Source: Paulownia fortunei (Eukaryota > Streptophyta > Magnoliopsida > Lamiales > Paulowniaceae). Taken from it: a stretch of 64,000 nucleotides of DNA. Position 1 is the stretch's first letter. Each line of letters opens with the position of its first letter. Under the pieces are notes generated by a model, which saw only the letters and a program-made list of their open reading frames with translations, searched no databases and had not been told where the DNA came from. The position numbers were made by a program, and so were the translations under genes. The stretch spans positions 496,001 to 560,000 of the forward strand of contig JAGSPU010000055.1 in assembly GCA_019321725.1 (NCBI GenBank), given 5' to 3'. Shown here one piece after another: positions 1 through 13,229 of the stretch.

Positions 1-1690
1 ACGGGATCGTACTAAAATAATATTGGTACTGTACTAGAAAATCGATAATTATATTATTAGTTAAAGATATCAACTTGTAATTAACTCAATATATTAATAA
101 TTACTAATTGATTTAATGTGCTAATAACGAGAGAGAAATATTTTATGAGGTTGTGTTTCCAATTTTGGATTTAAGGAAGGATTTATGTTAGAAATTTCAA
201 AATGACTTTACTATTGAGTGAATTTTAAAATTCATTATGAATATTGAAAAATTAAAGTTACTAAAAAAATAAAATTTATTATAATTGAATATTATTTAAA
301 AGAGTATAAAGAATTTGTTATTATAAATGAATTTCTTAACCCAATTGGAACCAAAAAAACTACCCAATAAATCTAGAGTACAAAACCATAGATTTTGTAG
401 AGTTTTCGACCTTAGTCTTGAGAATACAAACATCATTCCGTTTATTGGAGAAAATAAAGTAAGGGAGTATATAGTATGTTATTATTTTGTTCAAAAATCA
501 AAACTTTAATTTGATTGGGTACAAAATTTTAGATAAAGTTTAGAAAATAATATTTTTTTAACTTTACATTATTAAGAATAATCAATGTGAATTCTTTGTT
601 GAAAAATAGTATTTCATCTATATTTTATTTTATTATTACTCGTCAAATGTATATTAATGATGTTATTAATATATTACTGGTATATAAAATAGAATATTAT
701 TTTATGATGTCAAGTCATTAGTTCAAATGAGATGGTATTCTTAGAAACAATTTTTTTCATTTTAAAAATCAACCTTTATTTTGATACTTCTTAAAAAAAA
801 GGTAATAAGTTAGAATATAAAAATAATTAACATATACGCGTATATGTATCAGTCAAATACAGACAATTTTGGAAATCAGGTGAGCTTATCATTTTGCAGA
901 AGAATCCACGACTTTTCATAAAAGTTTTGTATCAAATTGGACCAACGTTTTCATTTTTTATGTTTCCTTTTCTTTTTAAATCGCAACTTGTAAAGCAGAG
1001 GTGAGGTCTGGAGAAGGGAGGGCAGTTTTCCTGATTAAATTTGCCCCTGTTGTTACACTCAGACCCACCTCAACAAAAAAATATTTTCTCCATTTATATG
1101 AAAGATAATTTTTATATGAATATAATTATGAGTAATATTTATTGGTGTTGAAAAAAGGAAAAAAAAAAGGCTCAATGAGTTTTTTAGTTTAATATACTGT
1201 ATTACATTTGTATGCGTGTAGAAATAAATGCAAAGAAAGTTTGTCCATAAATATAATTACTTTTGAGAATTATTTATTGTTTTTTCTTTTATTTATCAAT
1301 TGCTATTTTTTCTTCTATACATTGGATCCTTAAGATCCTCCTGCCAACTTTGAAAAGTGAGATTGATTCTTGAATTAGTACAAGCCACCAACCCACCCCA
1401 TCAATCCTTGCCAACTTTGAGTATTTTTTATAAGTACTCCAGATGAAAATACAATTATTATAATCATGGACAATAAATATTATGCTTGATAAATTCTATG
1501 GATGCTTTTTAGAAATATTCAAAAAAAAAAATACATATACAATAAATATATGTGATGATATTGGTACATATATATATATATAGCATATATATGTATATAT
1601 ACATATATAGTCGATAAAGATAAGGTTTACGTAAATTACACATTGATTTTTCCATTTACAAATTCATATATAAAATTATACACACATACA

Positions 1691-1721
<31 letters not shown>

Positions 1722-4700
1722 GGCAAGTTCCGCAACACATAAAAAATTATATATGTATACGTATATAATATGATTATATTTCTCCATGTCACACAAATTT
1801 ATAAAAAAAAAAAAATTGACATCTAAACCATATATATAAAGGTATTTTTTTTTCCTACACATATTTATGCATGTGTACTCCTTGAACTAATAAAATAAAT
1901 ACGTATATATGTTGTATTACATTTAGAATATGCACATGCATATATATTAATGTAAAATATAGATATAAATATATATATATATATACACACACAAACAACT
2001 TCGATCAATTCATTGTACCATATGATCATAAAAAATATTCAAAAACTACTAAACAAACATATTTTTGAAGTTTTTCTCCATAAAATAACAATTCAACCAA
2101 ACACAATATCAAAAGAAAGTAAACATCACATCAAATTTCATCATTACACTTCTTTTTTTTAAATAAAAAAATTCATCCAAACACATGCCTATTTTAATTT
2201 TCATTTTTCTAAAATTATTTTTTCTCACAAAATTAATTCTTTGAAATGAAGTAGCCAACCAATCGCACCCAAAAGGCTTCTTTTTGCAATTTGGAACCTC
2301 AACATCACCTTTGAAAACATTACCATAAAAAATACAGCTTAATGGCCATCCCTGCTGCTGGAAACTCCCCATTACTTGCTTTTACAAAAAAAAAAAAACT
2401 TTGGATGTTCTCATTTAATTTGATAATTTATTTCATATTTTACTTTAAAAAATACATATTAAGTACATATCATTCACACCGAATGTATATCTAAAACATA
2501 TATTTATATATTTAATATATTTTATCATGTAAAATATGAGCGAAATACTAAAATAGAATAGAGATTCGAACCGACAATTTTCATTTCCCACATGTAAAAA
2601 GGGATGATTATTAGTGAAATTACAATTTAAAGTGTAAAGGCTCAGATGCATTTGGGCCCCTTAGAAATAGGTGCAAAAAATAATGAGATACTGGGCTTCT
2701 CATGTGGGCTTAAGAGAGGAAACCATTAATTAAAGTTTGTGTTCTCCTATATGAATGTCATTGGACTAACTCTCAGCCTTTACCGGTTCTGCAACCTTCT
2801 CCGGCGATTTGTTTTCCTCAGTGGCTAGTCACTATTTTCGCTCTTCGTCTTTGATCCTCCATCTTGGATATTGGGTCGGGATTTCGACCCATGATTCAAT
2901 AGATATTCATATTTACTTGAATATTATTTTTACAATTTAGATAAAATTAACATTTCTAATTAGACTAATATGTGTGTTAATTAAAGTAATTTGCAAAAAT
3001 ACTCTCTCCTACTCCACAAATTTTTCTCTAAGCTCTTTCTTAAAGCATGTCATAAAATTTCTAAAATTTGTGATGTGTAAATGCATAAATAACTATAATA
3101 ATTATTTATTCAAACTCGTAATTTATTTATTGAGAGTATAGAGGTTGATGGCATTTTGTGATTTTCTTGAGAGATAGCACATGAATTTGATTTTAAATAC
3201 GTGATATAATTTCATTACATATGGACACATTCAATCCACGTACTATCAATTATCTATCTATATTAATGTATCAAGCATCAAAATTATATTAGTGATCTTG
3301 AAATATCATTAAAATATAAAAAATATTCAAAAATTCGTGTATTTTTTTATTTCAACCCGACCCGGTATTGAGTTTGGATCGACCCAAACTCCTAACCGTC
3401 GATAAAGCGAACTGATGGGACGTGTCAGTCAACTCTGATTCATGACATTTGAATCCTAACCTATATGGTTTTTTGCATATAAATTTAAATCCTAACCTAT
3501 ATGATCATGACATTTGAACCAATCAATAAATACTCGATGCACAAATCTTATAAGGTAATTTTTGCATCATTGACTCAATTCGCTTATAAGTTCATTTTAA
3601 TCTCAAAACCTAACTAATTTAAGTATCAAAGGATTTTAATTGGAATCCACCCCAACAAGCCTCACGTATCTCTTTCAGATTCTCCTAAATTTAAGTACTC
3701 GATTTCAAATATCTCAATCTAAATTCAATCTAAATTCAAGTATACTAATTTTACTTTTAAATCGTGTGTGTATATATATATATATTGATTATATGATTAC
3801 TTGAGAAATCAATATGAAATATATTTCATACAACACTTCTTCTTTTTCTCTGACTTTTTGAATTTCATTAACATTTCTCGGGTAAACCGAGTAAACGATT
3901 GGATTTTTTGGTACCTTAAAAAACCGACCCATTGAGAAATAGTTGGGTTTGAGTTATCTCAAACCCGACTTTTAACCCGAACTATCCGCCCCCATCTAAC
4001 CTAACTTCATTAGAGTAGGTCATTGTCCAATTTATCTAATTCAAATGCCAACCTATCCCAGTGCGACATGCATTATATGCTTATTATATAGTCCCCAAGA
4101 AGATTTCGTCCATCGAAGAGTTAAATTAATTAATAGATAAACTCTTAAAATGGGGGCTGTCGACATCAATTGATGTGTGACACTGTCATCAAACAATTTT
4201 TATAATAAATGAGGATCCATAAAATAATCTGGCATGCGATATATGTTATCATCAACTTTATTACTTAGAAAACAAATACTAGAAATTAATTATGAAATAA
4301 TATACGGGTCGTTGTTGTACGCCGCATTCTTGTCTTTTTTTTTTTTTTTAAATAATTTCATCAAGACTATAAAATGCTCGTTATATGTTTTTGTGTGTAT
4401 ATTTCATGTATCCAGGCTCCAGCCTACTTAGGTAAATAAAAGATGAGAATTATTGATACTTAATGCGTATGAAAAATATATTCAATGTTACAGAACAAAT
4501 CAGCCCGAAAATATGGGGATGAATAATATGATTATTTATATATGTATGATAGAATATGAAAGTAAAAGAATTATTTAAAATAAAAAATATAGTGTATTTT
4601 AATATTATTTTATATAACTTGTAACCACTTCTGTAATTATCATCCTTTTTTCAATCACAAAATAAATTACTTTTTGTGAGAATTTTCTAAAAATGTTTGT

Positions 4701-7295
4701 TCAGTTTTTTTTTTATGTATCTCCAACGTTTTTGCATTTTTTTTTATTACGCAATTTCTTAATTTTAATATATTCTGACACATAGGTTTACAACAGTAAT
4801 TCTAGTACATAACTCAGAATTATTTGTTTCTATGCTATGGATTGTATCATGTTAGATGCATTATTTAGGTTATGAAAGTATAAAACTGAAAAAATATATA
4901 TGGTTTGAAAGTATAAAACTAATAAAAAACTTATGTGTTGAAAGTATAAAACTAAAAAAAATTATATAACTTGTTCTTTTGTACGAGGATATATATTTTG
5001 ATTTATTTCAAATAAATTTATGATAAGAAAAATAAAAAAAATCATTTAAAAATAAGATGGATAATATGATTGGAGAAAAGGAAAAATAAATAGGAGGAGA
5101 AAGAGACAAAAACTATATTGATATATTCAAATCTTTTAAATGGGGCCCATTATAATTCAAAAGACAACAAGATAGTTATTTTGAGAACAGTATAGATACT
5201 ATTTTGCATTATAAAATTGTTATATTGTTTCAGTTTATAAATAAAACCTTTTTCCTTTTTTCATCTTTATTTATATAAATTTCCTTTACTTTCACATTTT
5301 CTAATATTTTTTCTGAAAGATAAATTTATATAAACTTTTTTATCTTTTCCGCGTGCTCATTTTAATATTGACATCTGACTATCTTGGAAAAAGTTTTTTT
5401 TTGGAAAATTTCACTAAATCATTAAAAGATATGGTTCTTTGATGCAAGTTCGTTTAAATTGTTTCTCGATTTGGAGGGTAAAACGTTTTTGGAAGGACGT
5501 ATTTTCAAAAATATTTTCTGAAAATATTATGAAAAAAATATTTATATCATATGTATTTACGAAGGCTATGCTCTTCCTTTCAAATGCTAAAACTTATTTT
5601 CAAAAAATACTTTTTAATTTGAAAATAAGTAAGCCAATTATTTTTTTTTTCAAATTAAAATATCAAATGAACGTGTCAACTCAATTAATTAATTTTTACT
5701 ATGAATAATCTAAATATATTTCTATTTTAATACATTATCGGAAAAAATCTTTTCTGAACATAGAATGAAAATGAATCCTAACATAGCGTTATTTTTTATT
5801 TATCAAAGGGAATTATGTTGTATTTATAAGTTTAACATTAAAGTAAACTGAGAATAATTGACAATCCATGCATTTTCCTTATATTTATATTATTTTTTAA
5901 AATGGATATGCATAAAAAAAAAATATGTGAAAGCAATATTGTTGACTTTAAGTATAATATGCTCATGATTGCTCAACTGAACCAATTTTTCTTGTTTCTC
6001 ATTAAATTTGAATAAAAAGGTTCAAGTTATTATACATTTAGCGTTTAAGGAGTAAAAACGGCCATATCAAGAATTTCAGAGCCAAAAATAATATTTGCCC
6101 AAAACTATACAATGAAAATACTAACTTTACTTAAACTTGGATGGTATGTTATTGTATAGAATTAAGTGCATATATGAGGATCTCAAATTTGCAATATAGA
6201 TTTATGATTCTATTTTGTAAAAAAATAATATTATTTAGGTAAATAAACAAAAAAGAAAAAAGAAATATCAAAAGATTTAGAACTCTAAAATCTTTTTAGT
6301 TGTCAAAAAGAGGTAGAGTGGTTAAGATCTTATAAGATACATATTGGCTATTTATAGATCAAGCAGAATATATATATATATATATATATATAAAGAAACA
6401 AAATTTTCAAAAAAATCATACCATTAATCTTCATCAACATAATACACAATTGTTGTGAAGTTGAAGAGCTAATATATATTTAATATTAAAAAATAAATAA
6501 AATAAAACTCAAGACATAAATTTTATCAAACCCAAAATAACCGTAATGTCTAATAGTTACCCTAGTTAGTTAAATATGAGATGGAAAAAATTCGACATTT
6601 AATACGTATGAATTTTTATTAAAAGTTATAGTAAAAAAATCGATCAAAAATATAAAAATAAATAGTATATAAATTTATAGACGTACGAGTAAAATATAAA
6701 TGTAGAAGAATTGCTTGGGAGCAAAATAATTTATTTTTGACAATATTTTTATATGAATTATATTTGTAATTATTTTTAAATTATATAAATTAATTAATAT
6801 GTATTTTTATATTATTTAATTTATAATGATAACATAACGTAAAGATAATTATTTAATAGTAATTAGTATATTCATAATTTATTTTGAATTTTATTTTTAT
6901 TTATGTGATATTTCGTTAAAACTTATATATGGCTTTTAAATTATATTTAAATATTATAAATATTTATTAAAATAAAATATTATTCATCAATATTATACGA
7001 ATTAAGTATAATATGTATAATAAATATTTCATCTTAAAAAGTATAAAATATGGAATATTATTAAAAATTTCAGAATGTATACATGAATTCATTTTTTAAA
7101 AATATTTATATATATATACATTGTATGCGTACATAGTATGAATTTTAACTAATAAAAATAGTTAATGCATAATTAAACAACTTCATACGATTGGACGTCA
7201 GATCAAACAAAGAAGTTGGTCCAAATCTGCCCTGCCCCATTTCCATATTATATTAGAAGTATTGCACTACACATAGGCCGTTGATAAGGAAAGAA
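1..7295. other. AT-rich intergenic region, no gene seen
   Basis: About 7.3 kb without a supportable gene. The open frames on both strands are short, low in complexity, and lack splice-linked partners or recognisable domains. It holds simple repeats: a CATA run at about 1683-1720, TA runs near 1570, 1970, 3770 and 6370, and three imperfect copies of a unit containing GAAAGTATAAAACT at about 4875-4965. The phrase CCTAACCTATATG occurs twice at about 3456-3510. I see no transposase or reverse transcriptase. The last few hundred bases should contain the promoter of the ILR1-type gene, but I cannot single out a TATA box in such AT-rich sequence. Confidence 0.7.
1683..1720. repeat. (CATA)n microsatellite
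   Basis: About nine tandem CATA units in intergenic DNA, flanked by further TA-rich runs. It explains the repetitive reading frame (MYVCMYVC) seen on the opposite strand. Confidence 0.9.
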
Positions 7296-9896
7296 ATGCA
7301 TCGTTGTTCCGAGATGGAGCGGTTTTTCCCATTGTTTTGCTTCTCTCTGTTAGCCCTTCTTTCAACCTGCTCATCGCCCGTCCATGGCGCATGGGCTCTA
7401 AAAACTGATTCCCTGACCCGGGAGCTCTTAGAATCGGCAAGGGATGCGGAGTTTTTGGACTGGTTGAGAAGAGTTCGGAGGAAAATCCACGAGTATCCGG
7501 AATTAGCATTTGAAGAGCAGCTAACGAGTCAACTCATTAGAAGTGAGCTTGATTCACTGGGATCGAGTATGAGTGGCCGGTGGCTGAAACAGGGTGGTGG
7601 CCACTATTGGGTCGGGGCACAGCCCTGGTTCGGTCTTAGAGCAGACATGGATGCCCTCCCTATTCAGGTGCAGCTGTCTCTTTCTCATTTTTCACTGTTG
7701 TATTACTGACAATATTCTTTTCAAGAAAAGAAAATTGTTATCTTGTTCTGTATGCGGGGGGTGGATTGTTTCATGGGTTTTGTTTTTCTTTTAATTGATT
7801 TTTTTTTAGTTCACTGATAAGTACATTAACCGATACCGGCTCTAGTTTAGACCATGAATGAAACTAATGTTAATAGACATGAGGAACAGTTGTTAGTATT
7901 GTTTTTTGATTTTTTTGGATTCAATTTGGTCATTGTTGTATTAAGATTGGACATCATTTGTTGTCCTCTTAAAAGTTAACCAAGAATCTATGTAAAGCTA
8001 TAATCAATTTTTAGAGATTTCAGAATCCACTTTGTCTGCATTAATCTCAACAAAATGTTTTATGAAGTTGTAATAATGCTTTTACAAAGAATCCACTGTT
8101 TGCCATGTGTTTGCTGAGATAGCAGTATGATACATTATATGCCAAGACTAGCAACACCAGTATGTGTTTTCTTTGTAGTTATGTGTGATTCTTCTTGTTA
8201 TTTTTTCTTAAATGATGCAAAACTTGTTGCTTTTGCTAGCAGAAAATTACCTTGTACTGGTGCAACCTATAACAGACACCTAACTGTAATTTGTAGGAAT
8301 TAGTGGAATGGAGCATAAGAGCAAAATTGATGGCAAAATGCATGCTGCTGCGGTCATGATGCTCATGTCACAATGTTGCTTGGAGCAGCCAAATTGTTAC
8401 AAAACAACCGTGAAAAATTGAAGGTAACAATTACGGTATACAATGGCGAGGTCAAGTTTTTATGGTGTTTGTTTCAGGTGATCTGAATTTCTAATATTCT
8501 ATTCTTATGTTAAGGGCACTGTTAAACTTGTCTTCCAACCTGGGGAAGAAGGTTATGCTGGTGCCTATTACATGGTAAAAGATGGAGCTGTAGATGGAGT
8601 TGAAGCCATTTTTGGCTTACATGTTGAACCAACAATGCCCACTGGTACTATCAGTTCCAAACCTGGTCCAATGCTTGCTGGATCAGCCAGGTTTTCTGTA
8701 ATCATTCAAGGAAAAGGTGGACATGCAGCAAGCCCGCATAAAACTAGAGATCCTATTCTTGCTCTTTCTATGGTGATTCTTGCTCTCCAACATATAGTTT
8801 CACGAGAAACTGATCCTCTAGAGCCCAGGGTATGTTTCTTTTCTTTCTCTCATTCTCTTCTTATTTTCTCCTCTTGTGCAGTTTGAAGCATATTATTGTT
8901 ATGCGAGGTTGTATATGGACACCTAGATCTTTGATAAGAAGTTAATAACAAATTCTTGTTTTTTTTCAATGATGCTAGGTAGTCTCAATTGGATATGTAC
9001 AAGGTGGCCAAGCATTAATGTAATCCCTGAGACTGTCAATTTGGTGGGACTTTCCGGTTCATGAATTCTGAAAGTTATTCCTACCTTAAGCAAAGGATTA
9101 AAGAGTATGTATCACATTTTCATATTATCTAACGGTCCTGATTCATAAAGGGAGAAGGAAATATTGATCGCACAATGGTAGGTTTAGGCTCGAAAAATTG
9201 TTTTTCCAATTCTTCAGTCATAGTTGACAGTAAGGGCAGTAAACGAATGTTATAAGAAAATCAGAAATGATTACACAATGCCTTCATAGTTGTAAATGAA
9301 TTATAGTATTTCACTAGGATTCATTATCTACACGCTTAAGTTCCATAGTTTAAGCAAATAACACCAAGAAAGCGCAACACTATACCATCAACATTATAAC
9401 ATGTCAGTAACCTTCTCAAGTTGTCAATTTATGACATTCTTTCAGGTGTTTGTATGATAAGTTTTACATGGTCATGCATGATGGATATGGTTAATTATGG
9501 CACTATTTACAGGTGATAGAAACTCAAGCAGCAGTGCATCAGTGTACTGCTGTGGTTGACTTCATGGAGGGTAAACTGAGACCATATCCGGCAACCATCA
9601 ATCATCCTATGATGTATGAACATGCTAAAAGGATTGGAGAGAACTTGCTCGGGGAGCACGGTGTGCGACTCCACTCGATGACCATGGGGGCTGAAGACTT
9701 CAGCTTCTACTCAGAGAAGATGCCGGCGGCATTCTTTATGATTGGAGCAAGAAATGAAACAATGACATCTGTCAAAGGCTGGCACTCGCCCCACTTTGTT
9801 ATTGATGAAGGTGTTCTTCCAATAGGAGCTTCTCTGCATGCTGCAGTTGCGCTTTCGTACTTGGATGGTCATGCTGAAAAATCAGTAGGTGCATAG
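7296..9896 (+). CDS. ILR1: IAA-amino acid hydrolase ILR1-like (M20 amidohydrolase), frame-broken
   Basis: Family enzymes cleave amide-linked auxin conjugates to release free IAA, mostly in the ER lumen. Exons read as 7296-7667, 8297-8423, 8515-8829, 8979-9105 and 9513-9896. A signal peptide ([19 protein letters not shown]) starts at the second ATG, 7314, which looks the better start. Family blocks seen: [58 protein letters not shown] and WHSPHF. The metal-ligand block HACGHDAH lies in exon 2 but is split by a two-base gain near 8347. Other breaks, all apparent one-base losses, fall near 7562, 7593, 7616, 8310, 9016, 9041 and at the exon 4 donor (9105). The protein ends [12 protein letters not shown], without the KDEL-like ER signal of many relatives. 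The five-exon layout, GEEGYAGAY and YLD.H favour the ILR1 branch over the ILL branches. The gene is either mis-sequenced or a recent pseudogene. Confidence 0.88.
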
Positions 9897-10037
9897 ACAT
9901 TTTCAGGTATATGAGTGGTAGAATGGGAGGTGATGGAAACAGATGTATACGATTTCACATCACAGGTCAAGACTGAATTAGAAAAGTGCCAAGAAGTGTT
10001 TCGGAAAAATTTCGCAGCTCGATTAATCACGTTTGCA

Positions 10038-10127
10038 TTTACTGGAAGTTGACATGTGCTTTTGAACTATTGAATCTCTTCTTCTAATGACAAAATGTGG
10101 TATGATTTACTGGAAGTTGACATGTGC
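10038..10127. repeat. Short direct repeat, 22 bp, two copies
   Basis: TTTACTGGAAGTTGACATGT plus GC occurs at 10038-10059 and again at 10106-10127, separated by 46 bases, in the 3' flank of the ILR1-like gene just before the inverted repeat. It looks like a small local duplication. Confidence 0.8.
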
Positions 10128-10145
10128 GTTTGTATAAGCCTTCAT

Positions 10146-10462
10146 ACTAGGGACTAGTACGGGGTCCGGAGGACCGTATTCTATACATATTCTACTTATG
10201 AGAAAATCTTTCTTAATGTCTCCATTAGTTAAATGATACTTAAGCTGAAAGCTTTCTTGCTTTTCCACAGGTTATAGCATCAATTTCATTTCCCTGTAAT
10301 GAAACTAGATCATCGAAATGAAATTGATGCTATAACCTGTGGAAAAGCAAGAAAGCTTTCAGGTTAAGTATCATTTAACTAATGGAGACATTAAGAGAGA
10401 TTTTCTCATAAGTAGAAGTATGTATAGAATACGGTCCTCCGGACCCCGTACTAGTCCCTAGT
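10146..10462. repeat. Near-perfect long inverted repeat (hairpin, 147-bp arms)
   Basis: The left arm (10146-10292) and right arm (10315-10462) are reverse complements with about three differences: a T/C mismatch in the CTTTCTTAATG part, a G/C mismatch next to CTGAAAGC, and a one-base length difference in the ATACATA part. The loop (10293-10314) is 22 bases. The outer ends read ACTAGGGACTAGTACGGGG and its complement. I find no obvious target-site duplication. No protein is encoded. Candidates are a foldback/MITE-type element, a young hairpin RNA locus 3' of the hydrolase gene, or a foldback assembly artefact. Confidence 0.9.
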
Positions 10463-11649
10463 CCCCCTCTTAAAGAGTCCCCACTTAAGCCAGGATTGAG
10501 TCTCATGCTGCGCCTTAAAAAGCCAAATTGATTATTTAATAAATTTCCAAATGTGATTGTTTTAGCTGGAACAACTCAAGATTTTGGTGAATTTCTGATC
10601 AATGAGAAATAAGCTTATTCTTTTGCACGAATATCCTTTATTCCTTTTCTAAGTGAATTTTATTTCAAAGATGGGCCAGTTGAAGTCCCCAAATAAAGGG
10701 GGCTCTTGATCGGTTTGTCGGTCCAACAAAGAAAGTCTTCATTTTAAGCTTCTAGAGAATGCCCCATCCCCAAAGCCCTGAAAAATCACCTGGCAACCCG
10801 ATTTAAGACACGTCTATAATATCAGATGCTCTGTATCTTTTCTGTGAAATCACAATCATTCTTACAATTGATCGTATTCTGTTCATCAGAATTGTACTGT
10901 CCTTTTCAACAGAAACTCCTCCCCCTTGCCACATTTGGATGGTAAATTTGATAAAAGGAAATTTTGTAATTAAAGAACCACATGAGGTAATTGCATAAAC
11001 ATTATTGACAGCCCACAGGAACTTGTTGCCATTTATTTCCACTTTTACTTAATACTACAACAGAATAGTGAGGGGAGTATATTACCACTGTTTCCCTTTG
11101 TTTTATTTACTTTCCTTCGTGAAATCCATGTGTTTATTTCACTTAAATTGCTTTATAGAGTGAACTTCGAAGAAATGCACAAGTCTAAGTCTGGATTTTA
11201 CGGCCAATTATTGCATCCAAATCTTATGAGTTAAAAAATGTCACTATTGCAATATCTATCAAATATTACTTCGTGAATTGATCCATAGAACTTTAAAAGA
11301 GTATAATTTATGAATATTGGTGAAACAACGTGATTTAAATTATAGCAACTGGGATTTATCCTTTGTATTTAAAAAAAAAAAGAAAAAAGAAAAAAAAGAA
11401 AATAGAAATGTTGACCGTAACCATGCTAGTAAAAAAAATAATTCAAATTTAAAAATATGTACCTGATTAATTAATACTGTGAAAGGTAATGGAACCTTTT
11501 GTTTTGCCTCTCTTAATCTCAGTTTTCCCTCTTTTCTTTCATACCAAGAATCCTCGGAGGTCGGTGCTAATTTTAGTCAAGTGACACAGAGACACATTGA
11601 GATATCTGTAGTAATAACACTGATAGTGTTTATTTATTTTCTTTCTAAA

Positions 11650-11933
11650 CTAATAGGAGTCAAACTGGAGATGTTACTGTGGTCATACGCTACTTCAAAG
11701 CACCTAAACCTCACTCTGCGGTTTGCTTCGCCGTCGAGGCCCATCTCTCCTTCTTCAACAGCGGGCCTCAACAGGCCCGAGCTCAGGCCCTCAAAGGCTT
11801 CCTCAGAGCCCGCCTCAGAAAACTCCTCGAAAGATTAATCAACTCTTACTATTCCCCCCGACTGACCGTTCTTGATTTACTGTTTTTTACGTGTACACAC
11901 TCACAGATACATACATACATTTGTACGGACTAA
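11650..11933 (+). CDS. Exon-like segment of an unrecognised gene
   Basis: A GC-richer island in AT-rich surroundings, open in two plus frames. The better-looking frame, read from about 11679, contains RYFKAPKPHSAVCFAVEAHL and then QARAQALKGFLRARLRKLLE, an alanine/arginine/leucine-rich probable helix. The other frame gives a serine/proline-rich peptide ending at 11838. I do not recognise the family. No good splice donor follows the helix-like part; the first strong one is GTACGT at about 12005. It could be the first exon of the gene whose later piece lies at 13948-14139, a degraded remnant, or a transcribed but non-coding leader. Confidence 0.35.
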
Positions 11934-12489
11934 AAGCTTGAGACCCACTTCGATTTCTCGACGTTCTTGACTACACAATCTTTAAAGCTTCAATTTTTTT
12001 AAAGGTACGTTAATTCATTTCTTATCATAAGATTACGAATTAAAATATAAAAATTTTCCTTGTGTATTTGTGTTTTGCACGAACTTGTTCGTATTTTTTT
12101 ACTTGGTTTTCTTGTTTATGAGATTGCTGTATGCGGGTTGGGTAAGTTTCAGCTCTTTATTCCCTGTGCTGGGATTTTACATTATGTAATCTTTCTTTGG
12201 GCTGGTGAAGGAAGTATTCTTTGGAAATTAGGGTCATTGTAAAAAAATCAATATTATTGGAAAGTTATGCATCATGATTCCCATTCTCAAGGTACGAGAC
12301 TTATCCACGTCGAAAGTATAAGCTTTTGACATGGGGTTTATAATCTTTGGTCACGGTTTATAATCTTTGGTCACCTCCCCATATGATTCTACCAAAGGTT
12401 TGGAACAAATGGTACCAGCATCAGCGGACTAGTCAAAGGGGCTAGTGCACGAGCGTGGTGGTTTGTCATGGTTTTCATTTGCAAGGGTT

Positions 12490-13100
12490 GATACTTTCCC
12501 ACATCAGCGCAAGACTACAACGGATTGTGATAGTTAATGAGACTTTCCCACATCGGCGCAAGACTACTACGGATTGTGGTAGTTTGTCATGGTTCCTATT
12601 TTTCCCAAATGAGCGCAGATTGTGGTAGTTTATGAGACTTTCCCACATCGGCGCAAGACTACTACAGATTGTGGTAGTTTGTCATGGTTCCTATTTTCCC
12701 AAATCAGCGCGGATCGTGGTAGTTTATGAGACTTTCCCACATTGGCGCAAGACTACTATGGATTGTGGTAGTTTGTCATGGTTCCTATTTTCCCAAATCA
12801 GCGCAGATTGTGGTAGTTTATGAGACTTTCCCACATTGGCGCGAGACTATTACGGATTGTGGTAGTTTGTCATGGTTCCTATTTTCCCAAATCAGTGCCG
12901 ATCGTGGTAGTTTATGAGACTTTCCCACATCAGCGCGAGACTACTACGGATTGTGGTAATTTGTCATGGTTCCTATTTTCCCAAATCAGCGTGAGACTGC
13001 AAAGTGTGGTAGTTTGTCATGGTTCCCATTTCCTAGATACGAGACTTTCCCACATCGACCCGAGACTGTGGAGCGTGGTTTGTCATGGTTCCCATTGTCC
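12490..13100. repeat. 94-bp minisatellite array
   Basis: Tandem units begin with GAGACTTTCCCACATC near 12539, 12633, 12727, 12821 and 12915, a period of 94 bases. Each unit holds TTTGTCATGGTTCCTATTTT and a GCGCAAGACTACTACGGATT-like part. Units differ by scattered substitutions, and both edges decay into partial copies. The open frames that recur every 94 bases here are products of the repeat, not genes. Confidence 0.92.
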
Positions 13101-13229
13101 CACATTGAAAGTATGGGCTTTCGGTAAGGGACTTGTCCATCGAAAATATGGGTTGGTTCCTATTTGTAAAATATGAGACTTGTCCCACATCGAAAGTATG
13201 AACTTCGTGTCTCACGTCAAAAGCCTATT

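Larger units (their letters stand above)
9897..11650. other. Intergenic region 3' of ILR1-like gene
   Basis: This stretch holds the ILR1 3' flank, a 22-base direct repeat (copies at 10038 and 10106), the large inverted repeat at 10146-10462, and AT-rich DNA with an A/G-rich run at about 11370-11405. No gene could be supported on either strand; the minus-strand frame at 10803-11042 has no recognisable features. Confidence 0.6.

Noticed and set aside
2040..2400. Possible MITE suggested by AACCAAACAC- and ATCCAAACAC-like motifs
   Set aside because: The motifs are in the same orientation and I could not find matching inverted ends, so an element cannot be delimited.
5439..5708. 89-codon plus-strand ORF in the left intergenic region
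   Set aside because: Phe/Ile/Lys-rich composition typical of random AT-rich sequence, with no domain or splice support.
12490..13100. CRISPR-like regular array
   Set aside because: Whole 94-base units are repeated without unique spacers, in a plant nuclear context with no cas genes. It is a minisatellite.
12632..13176. Series of overlapping plus-strand ORFs encoding similar MRLSHIGARLL peptides
   Set aside because: They recur exactly every 94 bases with the minisatellite and shift frame with each unit; they are by-products of the repeat, not genes.
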